Below are positions 24,196 to 33,195 of a stretch of DNA of 64,000 bases, piece by piece. The number at the start of each line of letters is the position of its first letter. Positions within the stretch are counted from its first letter, which is position 1. The stretch lies in the NCBI GenBank assembly GCA_017427985.1, contig JAFRRS010000015.1:1-64000 (forward strand), written 5' to 3'. Made by a program: the position numbers and the translations under genes. Below the pieces are notes generated by a model. It had not been told where the DNA came from, searched no databases, and saw only the letters and a list, made by a program, of their open reading frames with translations. The stretch is from Bacteroidales bacterium (GTDB lineage: Bacteria; Bacteroidota; Bacteroidia; Bacteroidales; F082).

Positions 24196-24244
24196 GATAG
24201 TAGTACTAAAAATAACTTTTTTAAGAACTTTTAGTACTACTATC
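24196..24244. repeat. 49-nt palindrome downstream of the ATPase gene
   Basis: Perfect 16-bp arms: GATAGTAGTACTAAAA (24196-24211) and TTTTAGTACTACTATC (24229-24244). Nearly the same as 22677-22725. Confidence 0.8.
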
Positions 24245-24278
24245 ATATGGTTTTTATCAAATTATCTAAGAACTGCGT

Positions 24279-24857
24279 TTATCTCTTCCACGCTCCTATG
24301 ACTTCACCGATGTAAACAGTGTGAATACCTGCATCGAAATCAGCGTACCAGTCTTTAGGAGTGTTGTTGCGGAAGTCGTTTTCATTCTGATGCCAAGAGG
24401 TCATTATCTCACACTCAATCACCAACTTAGCCTCCTCGTAATAAGGTGTGCCGTCGGGAGTGTATGAGGTGTGAAGTCCTAGTGCAGCGGCCTTGTCACC
24501 ATCCCGGCCACTGTTACGTCCCATATATTTCCAAACCGCAGGATCTTCAAACTCCATAATTGTAAAACGGTTGTGACGCTCCATAAACTCCCATGTGTAT
24601 CGGGCTGGGGCAACATACACTGTTACGGCTGGACGATCATGGCCGAGATAGTTTCCGATTCCACCCCATCCGATTGTCATAGCGTTGTTTTCAGTTGTGT
24701 CGCCTGAGCAGAGAATGAGGTTTTTTGTGAAGAAAGTGAAGCCGTTATCAGCAAATTCCTTCTGTACGTTGAATGGTTTAAGCTCGTTATTCATAGTTTT
24801 CTCACTGCAGCCAGTTAATGCAGTGATTAACATGGCAATTAATAATAGTTTTTTCAT
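24279..24857 (-). CDS. Flavin reductase-like lipoprotein
   Basis: 192 aa. Signal peptide with lipobox ALTGC, then FFTKNLILCSGDTTENNAMT, IGWGGIGNYLGHDRP and VTVYVAPARYTWEF, the FMN-binding split-barrel pattern of the flavin reductase family. Last gene of a minus-strand operon; ATG overlaps the upstream gene stop by four bases. Confidence 0.8.
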   Translation of the reverse strand: MKKLLLIAMLITALTGCSEKTMNNELKPFNVQKEFADNGFTFFTKNLILCSGDTTENNAMTIGWGGIGNYLGHDRPAVTVYVAPARYTWEFMERHNRFTIMEFEDPAVWKYMGRNSGRDGDKAAALGLHTSYTPDGTPYYEEAKLVIECEIMTSWHQNENDFRNNTPKDWYADFDAGIHTVYIGEVIGAWKR

Positions 24858-25423
24858 AAATATCTTCTGACTTTCTTTTTATAATCGAGGTAATCTTGTC
24901 CAAAAGCGTTTTCCATAAATGCTTCCTCGCTCTTTATTTGCTTGTGGAAAAGGAATGTGGCGATGGCTACGACAGCTGCGTGCCATGCATTAGGATAAGC
25001 GATTAGAATGCCAAGATAAATCAGGTCAAAACCTAGGAATGCAGGGTTGCGGCTGATGCGATAAATGCCTTTGGTTACGAGAGTGGTTTCCTTTTGATCA
25101 GGGATACCGGCTCGCCAACTGTCACGCATCGTCATCATACCTGAAATGAAACATGTAACACCAATAGCGGCGACAACGATTCCTATCCATTTTACATATT
25201 GCGGCATCTTCATCAAATCCCAAACTATACTTGCAGCTTCAACAAATGGAATGATGAAAGTTGTTATCTTCAAAGACGTTTCAATACGGCGTTGTTCAGC
25301 TGGTTTGTTGCCTTTACCGAGAATCATGGTTTTGACACCTTGCCTGGATTGAAGTGCGGCCTTGGTGAAATAGGCAATGTAGAAAACCGCAATCACAAAA
25401 AATGAAGCGTACAGTTCAATCAT
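24854..25423 (-). CDS. Isoprenylcysteine methyltransferase-like (ICMT/PEMT) membrane protein
   Basis: 189 aa with about five membrane segments. TKGIYRISRNPAFLGFDLIY and the terminal EEAFMENAFGQDYLDYKKKV are the S-adenosylmethionine-binding signature of the bacterial ICMT-like family. Methyl acceptor unknown. Overlaps both neighbours by four bases. Confidence 0.88.
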   Translation of the reverse strand: MIELYASFFVIAVFYIAYFTKAALQSRQGVKTMILGKGNKPAEQRRIETSLKITTFIIPFVEAASIVWDLMKMPQYVKWIGIVVAAIGVTCFISGMMTMRDSWRAGIPDQKETTLVTKGIYRISRNPAFLGFDLIYLGILIAYPNAWHAAVVAIATFLFHKQIKSEEAFMENAFGQDYLDYKKKVRRYL

Positions 25424-25755
25424 GGTTGTTCAGGTACTATTGCAAAATATTCTAATGGTTCGGTTTTGCTGGCGTTTATCAAGCTATGCGAATGACCTTT
25501 GGGACAATAATGGCAATCTCCGACGACGAGTTTTTCTTCTCCATCATCGTAAAGGCAGCGTGCGACACCAGACAGGATATAGAAAACCTCGCTGTTGGTT
25601 TCGTGCTTGTGATATCCGATTGAGCAGCCCACGTCAAGATGGCCAAGCATTATTTTGTTGAGTCCGTCGAAATAGATTCTGGACTTTGTATCTCCATCAC
25701 CGCCTTTGAAATTAGGCATTACGGATTGTTCGATGTTTTTGAAGTCGATAATCAT
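25420..25755 (-). CDS. Single-domain cupin
   Basis: 111 aa. GYHKHETNSEVFYILSGVARC is cupin motif 1 (two His, Glu), and HYCPKGHSHSLINAS is motif 2. Probably binds a metal and a small ligand. Overlaps the methyltransferase start. Confidence 0.88.
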   Translation of the reverse strand: MIIDFKNIEQSVMPNFKGGDGDTKSRIYFDGLNKIMLGHLDVGCSIGYHKHETNSEVFYILSGVARCLYDDGEEKLVVGDCHYCPKGHSHSLINASKTEPLEYFAIVPEQP

Positions 25756-25769
25756 ATTATAGTTTTTAT

Positions 25770-26134
25770 TTATTTAGCGATTTGATATCCAGAAGCAACC
25801 AACAGAATTCCTAAGACAATGCTGCCTGCGACGTATAGTGAAAAATATAACCAGTTGCCAGATTGAATAAGTTGAAAGCTTTCTTTGGAAAACGTGGAGA
25901 AAGTCGTGAAGCCACCACAAAAACCGACACTAAGGAATAGGACAAGTTGCTGTGAAACATTGGTAAATCTGGTAAACAACCCCCAAAGCAAACCAATTAT
26001 CAAGCATCCGAGAAGATTGACGATAAAGTTGCCCAGGGAAATCCACCTGTATATTTAAGCAGCAGTGAAAAAACGTATCTCAATGCTCCTCCAATGAAAC
26101 TTCCAGCACCGACAATAAGAATGTTTCTCAACAT
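25770..26134 (-). pseudogene. crcB: crcB/fluC fluoride channel gene with a one-base frameshift
   Basis: From the ATG at 26134 the frame reads MLRNILIVGAGSFIGGALRY to GGFPW and then runs into a stop. Adding one G near 26032-26036 restores PWGNFIVNLLGCLIIGLLWG and the rest of CrcB, including GGFTTFSTFSKE. The single-base loss in CCCTGGG(G)CAAC therefore splits an otherwise complete fluoride exporter. A sequencing error is possible. Confidence 0.8.
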
Positions 26135-26155
26135 AAATCTTTTATTTATTTTTCA

Positions 26156-26653
26156 TCAACACATTAACCAAGCATAAATTCCTGCTCCGACAAGGCAAGG
26201 TATCAGTCCTATGAGCATACCCCAACAGGATTGAATGAAGTGGTATTTCTTTTGGTGATAGGCTTCGTCCATGTGCTCAGTGCCGGGAAGACGTACTTTT
26301 TTCATATTCGCAAACAACACCCAGTCCAAGAAAAAGCAGTCGTACCAGTCGATGAAGAGCCAAATACCATAGCCCACCCACAATGCCGACCAGAAATTGT
26401 AAGCACCAGCCAACTTAACCACCACGAGTAACAGAATGAGTGCGATAACCAAAGCCATTCCCTTCTTCAGCAAAACCGTCGGCGTGAAGAACTTTGATGG
26501 AATACGCTCGTGGGTTTTAAAATACTCTTCCTGAATGTCCTCCGGGTAGTCTGCAATCCACCACACAGGATTCTTTACCAGCGGAATCAGAATCATTGCT
26601 GTAAAAGCCGCCGTTAAGATTATTGTTTCGATGATTATTATTGTCCAGTTCAT
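26156..26653 (-). CDS. Membrane protein of unknown function
   Basis: 165 aa, about four hydrophobic segments (e.g. TIIIIETIILTAAFTAMILI, GMALVIALILLLVVV). No family assigned. An internally deleted copy is at 11364-11480. Begins four bases after the HEAT-like gene, in the same operon. Confidence 0.75.
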   Translation of the reverse strand: MNWTIIIIETIILTAAFTAMILIPLVKNPVWWIADYPEDIQEEYFKTHERIPSKFFTPTVLLKKGMALVIALILLLVVVKLAGAYNFWSALWVGYGIWLFIDWYDCFFLDWVLFANMKKVRLPGTEHMDEAYHQKKYHFIQSCWGMLIGLIPCLVGAGIYAWLMC

Positions 26654-26656
26654 TGT

Positions 26657-27178
26657 TTATTGATATTTCCCGCTGAGGATTTTTGTTCTTAATCCTTTCA
26701 CGGCTGGTTTGTAATATGAGATTTCCATTGCTTCGATAATCCTTTTGAACTCTTCCTTCAGCTCGGGATAGAAGTTACACATACTGTAAGCGAGTTTCAT
26801 GCTAAGTGTTTGAATGCCAGGCAATTCGTCACCGGCCACCATGTGATCCAAGCAGAAGTCGAGAAAGTCAGTCCGTAGGTTGTCTTCTGTCAACTCCAAA
26901 CGCTCGATAATGCTCAAAGTCAACCGCCGTACAGATGAATTCTCGGTGTGCATGGCTTGATTTATGAGTTCGTCGAGCAAAACCTGAAGTTGTGACAATT
27001 CTTTATCGGTAGCCTTGGTCAATCCCCACAAAGCACTTCTAGCGACACGGTAATCTGAATCGAAAGCATATTGTTTCGTAAAGCCAAGGAAATCGCCACT
27101 GGATTTAATCTCTTGGTAAATCTCCTGTGCGCCGCCTTCGCTGAACGTTTGTCTAAGTCTATCACTCGTTATCGCCAT
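26657..27178 (-). CDS. HEAT-like helical repeat protein, copy 2
   Basis: 173 aa, differing from copy 1 (9689-10216) at only a handful of positions. First gene of the minus-strand operon that runs to 24279; promoter box at 27196-27204. Copy 2 is inside the putative element, copy 1 outside. Confidence 0.78.
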   Translation of the reverse strand: MAITSDRLRQTFSEGGAQEIYQEIKSSGDFLGFTKQYAFDSDYRVARSALWGLTKATDKELSQLQVLLDELINQAMHTENSSVRRLTLSIIERLELTEDNLRTDFLDFCLDHMVAGDELPGIQTLSMKLAYSMCNFYPELKEEFKRIIEAMEISYYKPAVKGLRTKILSGKYQ

Positions 27179-27195
27179 TATCGGATTATTTCACT

Positions 27196-27234
27196 GCAAA
27201 GATAAAAAAGATTTGTGATTATTACTATCTTTGC
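27196..27234. promoter_or_regulatory. Divergent -7 boxes
   Basis: TATCTTTGC on the minus strand at 27196-27204 (HEAT operon) and on the plus strand at 27226-27234 (small membrane protein). Confidence 0.7.
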
Positions 27235-27249
27235 AAAAAATATCACATT

Positions 27250-27528
27250 ATGGGCATAACACTTTTGATTTTCGGATTACTGAGCGACACCTTTCTTGCT
27301 GCATTGGTTGGATTGGTTGGTGCAAGAAGGAGAATCGGATTTGGCTGGACGTTCTTTTTATCGATTCTATTTACGCCATTTATAGGTTTGATTATATGTT
27401 TACTGTCGGATAAGTTGCCTGATGGAGATAGAAACTGGGGCTGCCTGGGGAGTATATTGGCGATAATTACAATAGCTCTCCTTGTATTCTTGGCGATGAT
27501 GATATTTGGTAGTTTCTGTGTTTCGTAG
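27250..27528 (+). CDS. Small membrane protein
   Basis: 92 aa with three hydrophobic segments (LLIFGLLSDTFLAALVGLVG, WTFFLSILFTPFIGLIICLL, ILAIITIALLVFLAMMIFG). No family assigned. Last gene before the right att repeat. Confidence 0.65.
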   Translation: MGITLLIFGLLSDTFLAALVGLVGARRRIGFGWTFFLSILFTPFIGLIICLLSDKLPDGDRNWGCLGSILAIITIALLVFLAMMIFGSFCVS

Positions 27529-27538
27529 ACAAAAACAC

Positions 27539-27590
27539 AAAATAAAAAATGCTAACCGATTGATTTTCTTTCGATTAGCATTTTGCTTCG

Positions 27591-27602
<12 letters not shown>
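27539..27602. repeat. Right 64-bp attachment repeat, overlapping tRNA-Phe 3' end
   Basis: Identical to 21109-21172. Positions 27591-27602 are the last 12 bases of the tRNA gene. Confidence 0.88.
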
Positions 27603-27663
<61 letters not shown>

Positions 27664-27734
27664 CCTTTAGTTTCGCGGTGCAAAAATACAACTTTTTTTA
27701 ATACACACAACTTTTTTTGAAAAATTTTTTTAAG

Positions 27735-27807
27735 GTCTTTAATCATCAATTTTGAAGGCCTTCAGCTCTCGAAGAGAGGTGGCAGCCGAAAAATGATGAT
27801 TAAAGAC
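27735..27807. repeat. Long hairpin with 14-bp perfect stem
   Basis: GTCTTTAATCATCA (27735-27748) pairs with TGATGATTAAAGAC (27794-27807). The 45-nt interior has its own palindromes (GAAGGCCTTC, CTCTCGAAGAGAG). No coding frame. Nature unknown: structured RNA, mobile-element end or regulatory structure. Confidence 0.6.
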
Positions 27808-27901
27808 TTACGACAACAAGAGTCAATAGTCGTCAATTCATTAGCCTTTTATTTTTGAAAAAATAAGCAGCTAAAGAATGGCGACTACTGATGATTTTTT
27901 G

Positions 27902-27910
27902 TATTTTTGC
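27902..27910 (+). promoter_or_regulatory. -7 box TATTTTTGC of coaX
   Basis: 19 nt before the coaX ATG at 27929; rules out the upstream in-frame starts at 27878 and later. Confidence 0.75.
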
Positions 27911-27928
27911 ACCCTGAATTTCATCGTA

Positions 27929-28660
27929 ATGAACAACTTTCTTACCATCGATATCGGCAACACCAAGGCGAAATACGCCGTATTCCACGACAAAAATATC
28001 GTGGAAACCGACGTCTTCAACCCCGTTTCCAACGACCTCTGGCATCTTCTGAATCGCCATCCGTATATTAATAAAGGTATAATATCGTCAGTCGGAGGAT
28101 ACGTCAACGAATGCCTCGAACAGCTCGAAGACATCCCGACAATCGTCCTCTCTAACGAGACAAAACTGCCTTTCGCCCTGACGTACAAGGACAAATCGAA
28201 AATCGGAGCCGACCGCCTCGCCCTCGTGGCTGCCGCTTTCGACGAGAAGCCTCACCAAAACAGCCTCGTCATCGACATCGGGACATGCATCACCTACGAC
28301 ATCCTCACAAGCGACGACCGCCATCTTGGCGGACCCATCAGCCCCGGCATGAAACTGCGCTTCAAGGCGATGCACGAACATACTGCCCTCCTACCCCTCT
28401 GCGAGCCGTCACACGACGAGATGAACCTCATCTGCGACGACACCGAAGAATGCCTCAGAAGCGGCGTGCAACTCGGCGTGACATACGAAATAAAAGAATT
28501 TATCGAGCATTACTCTTTGATATTCAATAACTTAAACGTTTTTATCTCGGGAGGTGACAATATTTTTTTGGAAAATAAGTTAAAAAATTGCATCTTTGCA
28601 AATTCAAATTTCTTGTTCAATGGTTTAAGATTTATCATGGAATACAATGAAATTCAATAA
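27929..28660 (+). CDS. coaX: Type III pantothenate kinase
   Basis: 243 aa. NNFLTIDIGNTKAKYAVF is the phosphate-binding start, KIGADRLALVAAA the pantothenate-site motif, LVIDIGTCITYDIL the second ASKHA phosphate loop, and LGGPISPGMKLRFKAMHEHT a conserved CoaX block. Catalyses the first step of CoA synthesis, ATP plus pantothenate. First gene of a conserved envelope-linked run; its end overlaps the next ATG by 14 bases. Confidence 0.95.
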   Translation: MNNFLTIDIGNTKAKYAVFHDKNIVETDVFNPVSNDLWHLLNRHPYINKGIISSVGGYVNECLEQLEDIPTIVLSNETKLPFALTYKDKSKIGADRLALVAAAFDEKPHQNSLVIDIGTCITYDILTSDDRHLGGPISPGMKLRFKAMHEHTALLPLCEPSHDEMNLICDDTEECLRSGVQLGVTYEIKEFIEHYSLIFNNLNVFISGGDNIFLENKLKNCIFANSNFLFNGLRFIMEYNEIQ

Positions 28661-29933
28661 CTTACATAAAACAGCCTTTTTAACTGCCATCATTTTCGTG
28701 ATGGCAAGTGGCGTTTTTGCCCAATCTGACGTCTCTTCTCCATACTCGAGATTCGGCTTGGGAACTATGAGCCAGAACAAGACAAACACCATTCTTCAGG
28801 GCATGGGCGGTATCAACAACGCCGTCGACGGGATGTACCTGCTCAACAACTCCAACCCCGCCTCACTTGCGGAAATGGACACCCTCACATTCCTCTTCGA
28901 CGCCGGTTTCTATATGAAATACATCACATATAAAAACGCCTCGGCAACGGAAAAAGGCTCCAACGCATCATTCGACTACTTCGACATCGGATTCGGCATC
29001 ACAAAATGGTGGAAAATGGGCGCGGGCGTCACACCTTACAGCAACCGTGAATACTCATCGACCGCCGACTTCGACTTCCAATATCCGTATAGCATTGATT
29101 ATGAAGGCTCTGGAGGCTTGAACAAGATTTATTGGGCTAACGGATTCAAAGTATTCAAAGGGCTGTCACTCGGCGTGAAAATGAACTACGTCTTCGGCAA
29201 CGTCACTGATGAAACGACACTCTATTTCCCTGATTATGCCAATTTCCACAACGAAAGACGCACCATCAACCTGAGCATCAGCGATGTTTTGTTCGATTTC
29301 GGCTTGATTTACAAACAAAACTTCAATAAAGACTATCAGCTCGCCGTCGGTCTCACCTATTCGCTGCAATCTGATATGGGCGGACACCGTAACACATATA
29401 TACGCACCATGTTCAAGGGTTACGGCTCAAACACCGAGACGGCCCGCGACACCATTCTTTACAAAAGTGGCGAAAAGGTTGGCATCGTCTACCCGCAAGG
29501 CTTCGGAGGCGGCATCACCTTAAGAAAAGGCGAGAGATGGCTCATCGGCGTGGACTTCAACTGGGACAACTGGAAATCGTTTAAGATGAACGGCTCCAAC
29601 GACTCGCTGCAAAACGCCTGGAGCGTCGCCGTGGGCGGCTGCTACACCCCGCGATACACATCGGTGTCGAGCTACATGCGACGCGTGACATACCGCGCAG
29701 GTTTCCATTACGACCAGACATTCTTCAACATCTACGGCATCTCCATCAACAAATACGGAGTGTCGCTCGGTGTGGGCCTGCCTGTCCCTCGCGCCATGTC
29801 ATCACTGAACCTCGCATTCGAATTCGGAAAGATGGGAACAATCAAAAACGACCTGATTGAAGAGTCATATTTCAACATTTCCTTGGGAATATCCATACGC
29901 GACAGGTGGTTTGTGAAAAGAAGATACAAATAA
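28647..29933 (+). CDS. Outer-membrane beta-barrel protein (FadL/OmpP1-like)
   Basis: 428 aa. Signal peptide ending GVFAQ, then SSPYSRFGLGTMSQNKT and ILQGMGGINNAVDGMYLLNN, typical of a Bacteroidota family of outer-membrane channel-like proteins with an N-terminal plug-like segment. Many alternating aromatic strands and a C-terminal barrel-like end. Function not established; conserved between coaX and a TPR gene. Confidence 0.8.
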   Translation: MKFNNLHKTAFLTAIIFVMASGVFAQSDVSSPYSRFGLGTMSQNKTNTILQGMGGINNAVDGMYLLNNSNPASLAEMDTLTFLFDAGFYMKYITYKNASATEKGSNASFDYFDIGFGITKWWKMGAGVTPYSNREYSSTADFDFQYPYSIDYEGSGGLNKIYWANGFKVFKGLSLGVKMNYVFGNVTDETTLYFPDYANFHNERRTINLSISDVLFDFGLIYKQNFNKDYQLAVGLTYSLQSDMGGHRNTYIRTMFKGYGSNTETARDTILYKSGEKVGIVYPQGFGGGITLRKGERWLIGVDFNWDNWKSFKMNGSNDSLQNAWSVAVGGCYTPRYTSVSSYMRRVTYRAGFHYDQTFFNIYGISINKYGVSLGVGLPVPRAMSSLNLAFEFGKMGTIKNDLIEESYFNISLGISIRDRWFVKRRYK

Positions 29934-29950
29934 TTAAAAATACAACAACT

Positions 29951-31273
29951 ATGAAGTTAAGAAAGTTTTTATTCATCGGAGCAATTTTGTGCATGTCATC
30001 AATCTCATTTGCACAAGACGTGGATTGCGAAACAGAAATCTCTATCTATAGAGAGGCGTTTAAACAATGGGACGGAAAAGCTTCAACAGCCAATCCTATC
30101 ATGATTTCAAACTGGAGAAAAGTCTTCCTGAACTGCCCGAGCGCAAAGGAAAGAACTCTCACCGACGGTACCAAAATCGTCAACAACGCACTCATCAGAA
30201 GCACCAAGGACGCTGCGTTGAAAGAGAAATACATCGACACATTGGTGATGGTTTATGAAGCCCGTATCCAGTACTTCCCGAAGAGCGGCATCGGCAACAT
30301 CAAGGGACGTATGGGTCTCGACCTCATGGCATTCCCTTCACGTATGGAACAGGCATACAACGCCTTGAAAGAAGCCATCGAGATTGACGGAAACAACAGC
30401 AACTACGCCTTCATCGACGCATTGTTCTCATCGACAATCAACATGGTGAAAGCCGGCAAACTCGACGAGTCGGCAATCCTCGACGCATACAGCAGCCTCA
30501 TGGACATCGTTGAATTCAACATCAAGAGATACACCGAGGAAGGCAACGAGAAGCTTCTGAACAGCTACACAGCCACAAAGGGCAACCTCGAAGGCGGCGT
30601 GCAGCCATACGCCAACTGCGAAGACCTCGTCCGCATTTTCCAGAAGAAGTTTGACGCCGAACCTGACAACGTGGAGCTCCTCAACAAAATCGCAACAACC
30701 CTTGCAAATAGAAACTGCGACAAGACAGACCTCTATCTCGCTGTCGCCGTCAAGTTGCACAAACTCAACCCTTCACCGGAGTCGGCATACTTCATCGGCA
30801 AGAGATTCCTTGCTGACCAGGAATACAGCAAAGCCACAAGCTACCTCATTGAAGCAACGAAATCAAGCGACAACAAGTCGGCACAGCAGGCTTACAAATA
30901 CCTCGCCCAGATCATGCTCAAGGAAAGCAAATTCGAGCAGGGACGCACCTACGCGAAAAAAGCCATCGACCTCGACAAGACCGACGGCGAGCCTTACATG
31001 ATTATCGGCTACCTCTATGCTTCAAGCGGCAAGGAATGCAACAGCAACCCTCTCCACGCAAAAGCCGTTTACTGGGCTGCAGTCGACAAGTTCCAGAGAG
31101 CCAAGGAAGTTGACCCGTCATTGGCATCAAAAGCCAACGAGATGATCAGGGAATACTCCAAGCTCTTCCCTACCAGCGAAGACGCGTTCTTCTACAACGT
31201 TTTTGAAGGCGACACCTACCAGGTGGAATGCTGGATAAACGAGACCACAAAGGCAAGATTTTCAAATAATTGA
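29951..31273 (+). CDS. Periplasmic tetratricopeptide-repeat protein
   Basis: 440 aa from the ATG at 29951. Signal peptide ends ISFAQ. Helical repeats run through the protein, clearest near residues 275-380 (PESAYFIGKRFLADQEYSKA, SAQQAYKYLAQIMLKESKFE, GEPYMIIGYLYASSGKEC). Conserved with its neighbours; likely an envelope-assembly or scaffold protein. Confidence 0.82.
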   Translation: MKLRKFLFIGAILCMSSISFAQDVDCETEISIYREAFKQWDGKASTANPIMISNWRKVFLNCPSAKERTLTDGTKIVNNALIRSTKDAALKEKYIDTLVMVYEARIQYFPKSGIGNIKGRMGLDLMAFPSRMEQAYNALKEAIEIDGNNSNYAFIDALFSSTINMVKAGKLDESAILDAYSSLMDIVEFNIKRYTEEGNEKLLNSYTATKGNLEGGVQPYANCEDLVRIFQKKFDAEPDNVELLNKIATTLANRNCDKTDLYLAVAVKLHKLNPSPESAYFIGKRFLADQEYSKATSYLIEATKSSDNKSAQQAYKYLAQIMLKESKFEQGRTYAKKAIDLDKTDGEPYMIIGYLYASSGKECNSNPLHAKAVYWAAVDKFQRAKEVDPSLASKANEMIREYSKLFPTSEDAFFYNVFEGDTYQVECWINETTKARFSNN

Positions 31274-31839
31274 AAAGACTGATACATATAATATTGGGAA
31301 TCAACATCATAGCACATGTTGTTATGATGTTGTTTTCTTGTGAGAACTCGATGGAGAAAGTCAAGCAGTTCATCGACTGCGACACCATCACCGGACTGAT
31401 GGCCTACGACGTTGTAATCGAACGCAGTGACTCGGGCATGCTTGTCGCAAAACTCACCGCCCCCGTCATGCGCAGCGTCGACAACCAGGACAGCTCCGTC
31501 CTCGAATTCCCGAAAGGCTTCGTCGCCTTCATGTATGAAAACGGCGACACCGCCCCCACTTCGAAAATCAGCGGCGACTACGGCGTGAACTACGAGAGAA
31601 AAGAACTGGTGTTCGCAAAACACAACGTGGTGGTCGAAAACATCAAGACAAACGAGAAACTGGAGACAGAGACGCTGTACTGGAACCAACGGAAAAAGAA
31701 GATTTACACAAGGAATCTTGTCAAGATAACAAGTCCAGACAAGATTATTTTCGGCGACAGCCTGACAGCAAACGAGAGCTTCTCGCGAAGAGAGATTTTC
31801 GGCATCAGGGCAACAATGGAGATTGACGAAGATGAGTAA
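31270..31839 (+). CDS. lptC: LptC-like LPS export lipoprotein
   Basis: 189 aa using the TTG at 31270, which overlaps the TPR stop. This start gives a proper signal peptide KRLIHIILGINIIAH followed by lipobox MLFSC; the first ATG (31324-31329) would remove it. GVNYERKELVFAKHNVVVEN and ETLYWNQRKKKIYTR match LptC proteins, which pass LPS from LptB2FG to LptA. Overlaps the CNNM gene by eight bases. Confidence 0.82.
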   Translation: MKRLIHIILGINIIAHVVMMLFSCENSMEKVKQFIDCDTITGLMAYDVVIERSDSGMLVAKLTAPVMRSVDNQDSSVLEFPKGFVAFMYENGDTAPTSKISGDYGVNYERKELVFAKHNVVVENIKTNEKLETETLYWNQRKKKIYTRNLVKITSPDKIIFGDSLTANESFSRREIFGIRATMEIDEDE

Positions 31840-33097
31840 CTGGATGGTTGTCATAATATCATTGCTTACGTCAGCGTTTTTCTCTGGCGTTGAAATATCA
31901 TTCCTGAGTTCCAACAGGCTTAAACTTGAGCTCGACCTGAAGAAAAACAGCTTCTCCGCGAAACTGATAAACAATTTCGTAAAGCATCAGTCGCAGTTCA
32001 TGGGCTGTATACTGATTGGCAACAACATCGCCAATGTCATCTACGGAATCGCCATGGCGAGACTTCTGAAGCCAGTGATAATCAGCGTGTTGCCAGATGT
32101 GATAATCAACGAATTCACGATTTTGCTATGCCAGACAATCATCTCCACGATTCTGGTGCTCATCGTCGGGGAGTTCATCCCGAAAACGCTCTCCCGCATT
32201 AATCCAAACAGGCTGATGAACGTGACCGCACTCCCGATGATGATATTGTACATCATCCTTTACCCGTTGATTTTCATTTACATAGGAATATCGGAGCTTA
32301 TCATAAAGTATATTTTCAGAGTAGAAATCACGCCTGAAGACTATAAACTGAGCACCGTCGACCTCAACGACTATCTCAAAGAATACGCCGACCCCAACGA
32401 GGAAAACGAAGACATTCAGCAAGGCATCGAGCTTTTCCAAAACGCCATTGAGTTTCAGACAGTTAAGCTGCGCGAATGTATGCAGCCGCGAAATGAAATA
32501 CAGGCGGTGGAGATTAACGACTCAATCGAAGAGGTGAAACGCGTCTTTGAGGAGACCAAACACTCCAAACTCATTGTGTATGAAGACAATATCGACAACA
32601 TTGTCGGTTATATCCATATCAACGACCTTCTGCACAAGGTTGGCAGCATCAAGCAGAAAGTGCGTCAGATTGAGTTTTATCCCGAGACCTACGGCGCCCA
32701 GAATCTCCTGCAGAGACTGTCGAAAAAACGCCAGAGCATTGCGGTGGTCGTCGACGAGTTCGGTGGAACGGCGGGAATCATCACCACGGAAGACCTTGTG
32801 GAAGAGATTTTCGGAGAGATTGAAGACGAATACGACGTGGAAGACGACATCGAGAAGACAATTGACGAAAACGACAGAATCTTCTCGGCGAGATTAGAAA
32901 TTGACTACCTCAACAAGACGTACAAATACGATTTCCCTGAATCGGACGACTACGAGACACTGGCGGGATATATCATCCATTATCACGAGAGTATTCCGCA
33001 AACAGGAGAGGAAATCGTCATCGGGAATTATCTTTTTAAGATTATCAAAGCCTCCGAAACCAAACTCGAGGAAGTGGAAATCAAAAACAATCAATGA
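31832..33097 (+). CDS. CNNM/HlyC-CorC family membrane protein with CBS pair
   Basis: 421 aa from the ATG at 31832. N-terminal CNNM membrane domain (AFFSGVEISFLSSNRLKLEL, LIGNNIANVIYGIA, IVGEFIPKTLSRINP), CBS pair at about 205-325 (CMQPRNEIQAVEI, VVVDEFGGTAGIITTEDL), and a C-terminal CorC/HlyC domain. Family members are linked to Mg2+ efflux or resistance. Confidence 0.92.
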   Translation: MSNWMVVIISLLTSAFFSGVEISFLSSNRLKLELDLKKNSFSAKLINNFVKHQSQFMGCILIGNNIANVIYGIAMARLLKPVIISVLPDVIINEFTILLCQTIISTILVLIVGEFIPKTLSRINPNRLMNVTALPMMILYIILYPLIFIYIGISELIIKYIFRVEITPEDYKLSTVDLNDYLKEYADPNEENEDIQQGIELFQNAIEFQTVKLRECMQPRNEIQAVEINDSIEEVKRVFEETKHSKLIVYEDNIDNIVGYIHINDLLHKVGSIKQKVRQIEFYPETYGAQNLLQRLSKKRQSIAVVVDEFGGTAGIITTEDLVEEIFGEIEDEYDVEDDIEKTIDENDRIFSARLEIDYLNKTYKYDFPESDDYETLAGYIIHYHESIPQTGEEIVIGNYLFKIIKASETKLEEVEIKNNQ

Positions 33098-33142
33098 GTT
33101 AGCATTTTTTTATAAAAATGTTGGATATATTGACATTTTTTG

Positions 33143-33151
33143 TAAATTTGC
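33143..33151 (+). promoter_or_regulatory. -7 box TAAATTTGC
   Basis: 45 nt before the ppiD-like ATG; a TTGG lies about 20 bases upstream at the -33 position. Confidence 0.7.
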
Positions 33152-33195
33152 AGGCTTAAAATTAGTATAGAAAATAATAATTAGAAAATTGAATT

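Noticed and set aside
31216-31974. Long antisense open frame (252 codons) across lptC and the CNNM gene
   Set aside because: Low-complexity Val/Phe-rich translation opposite to two well-supported genes; a codon-bias shadow.
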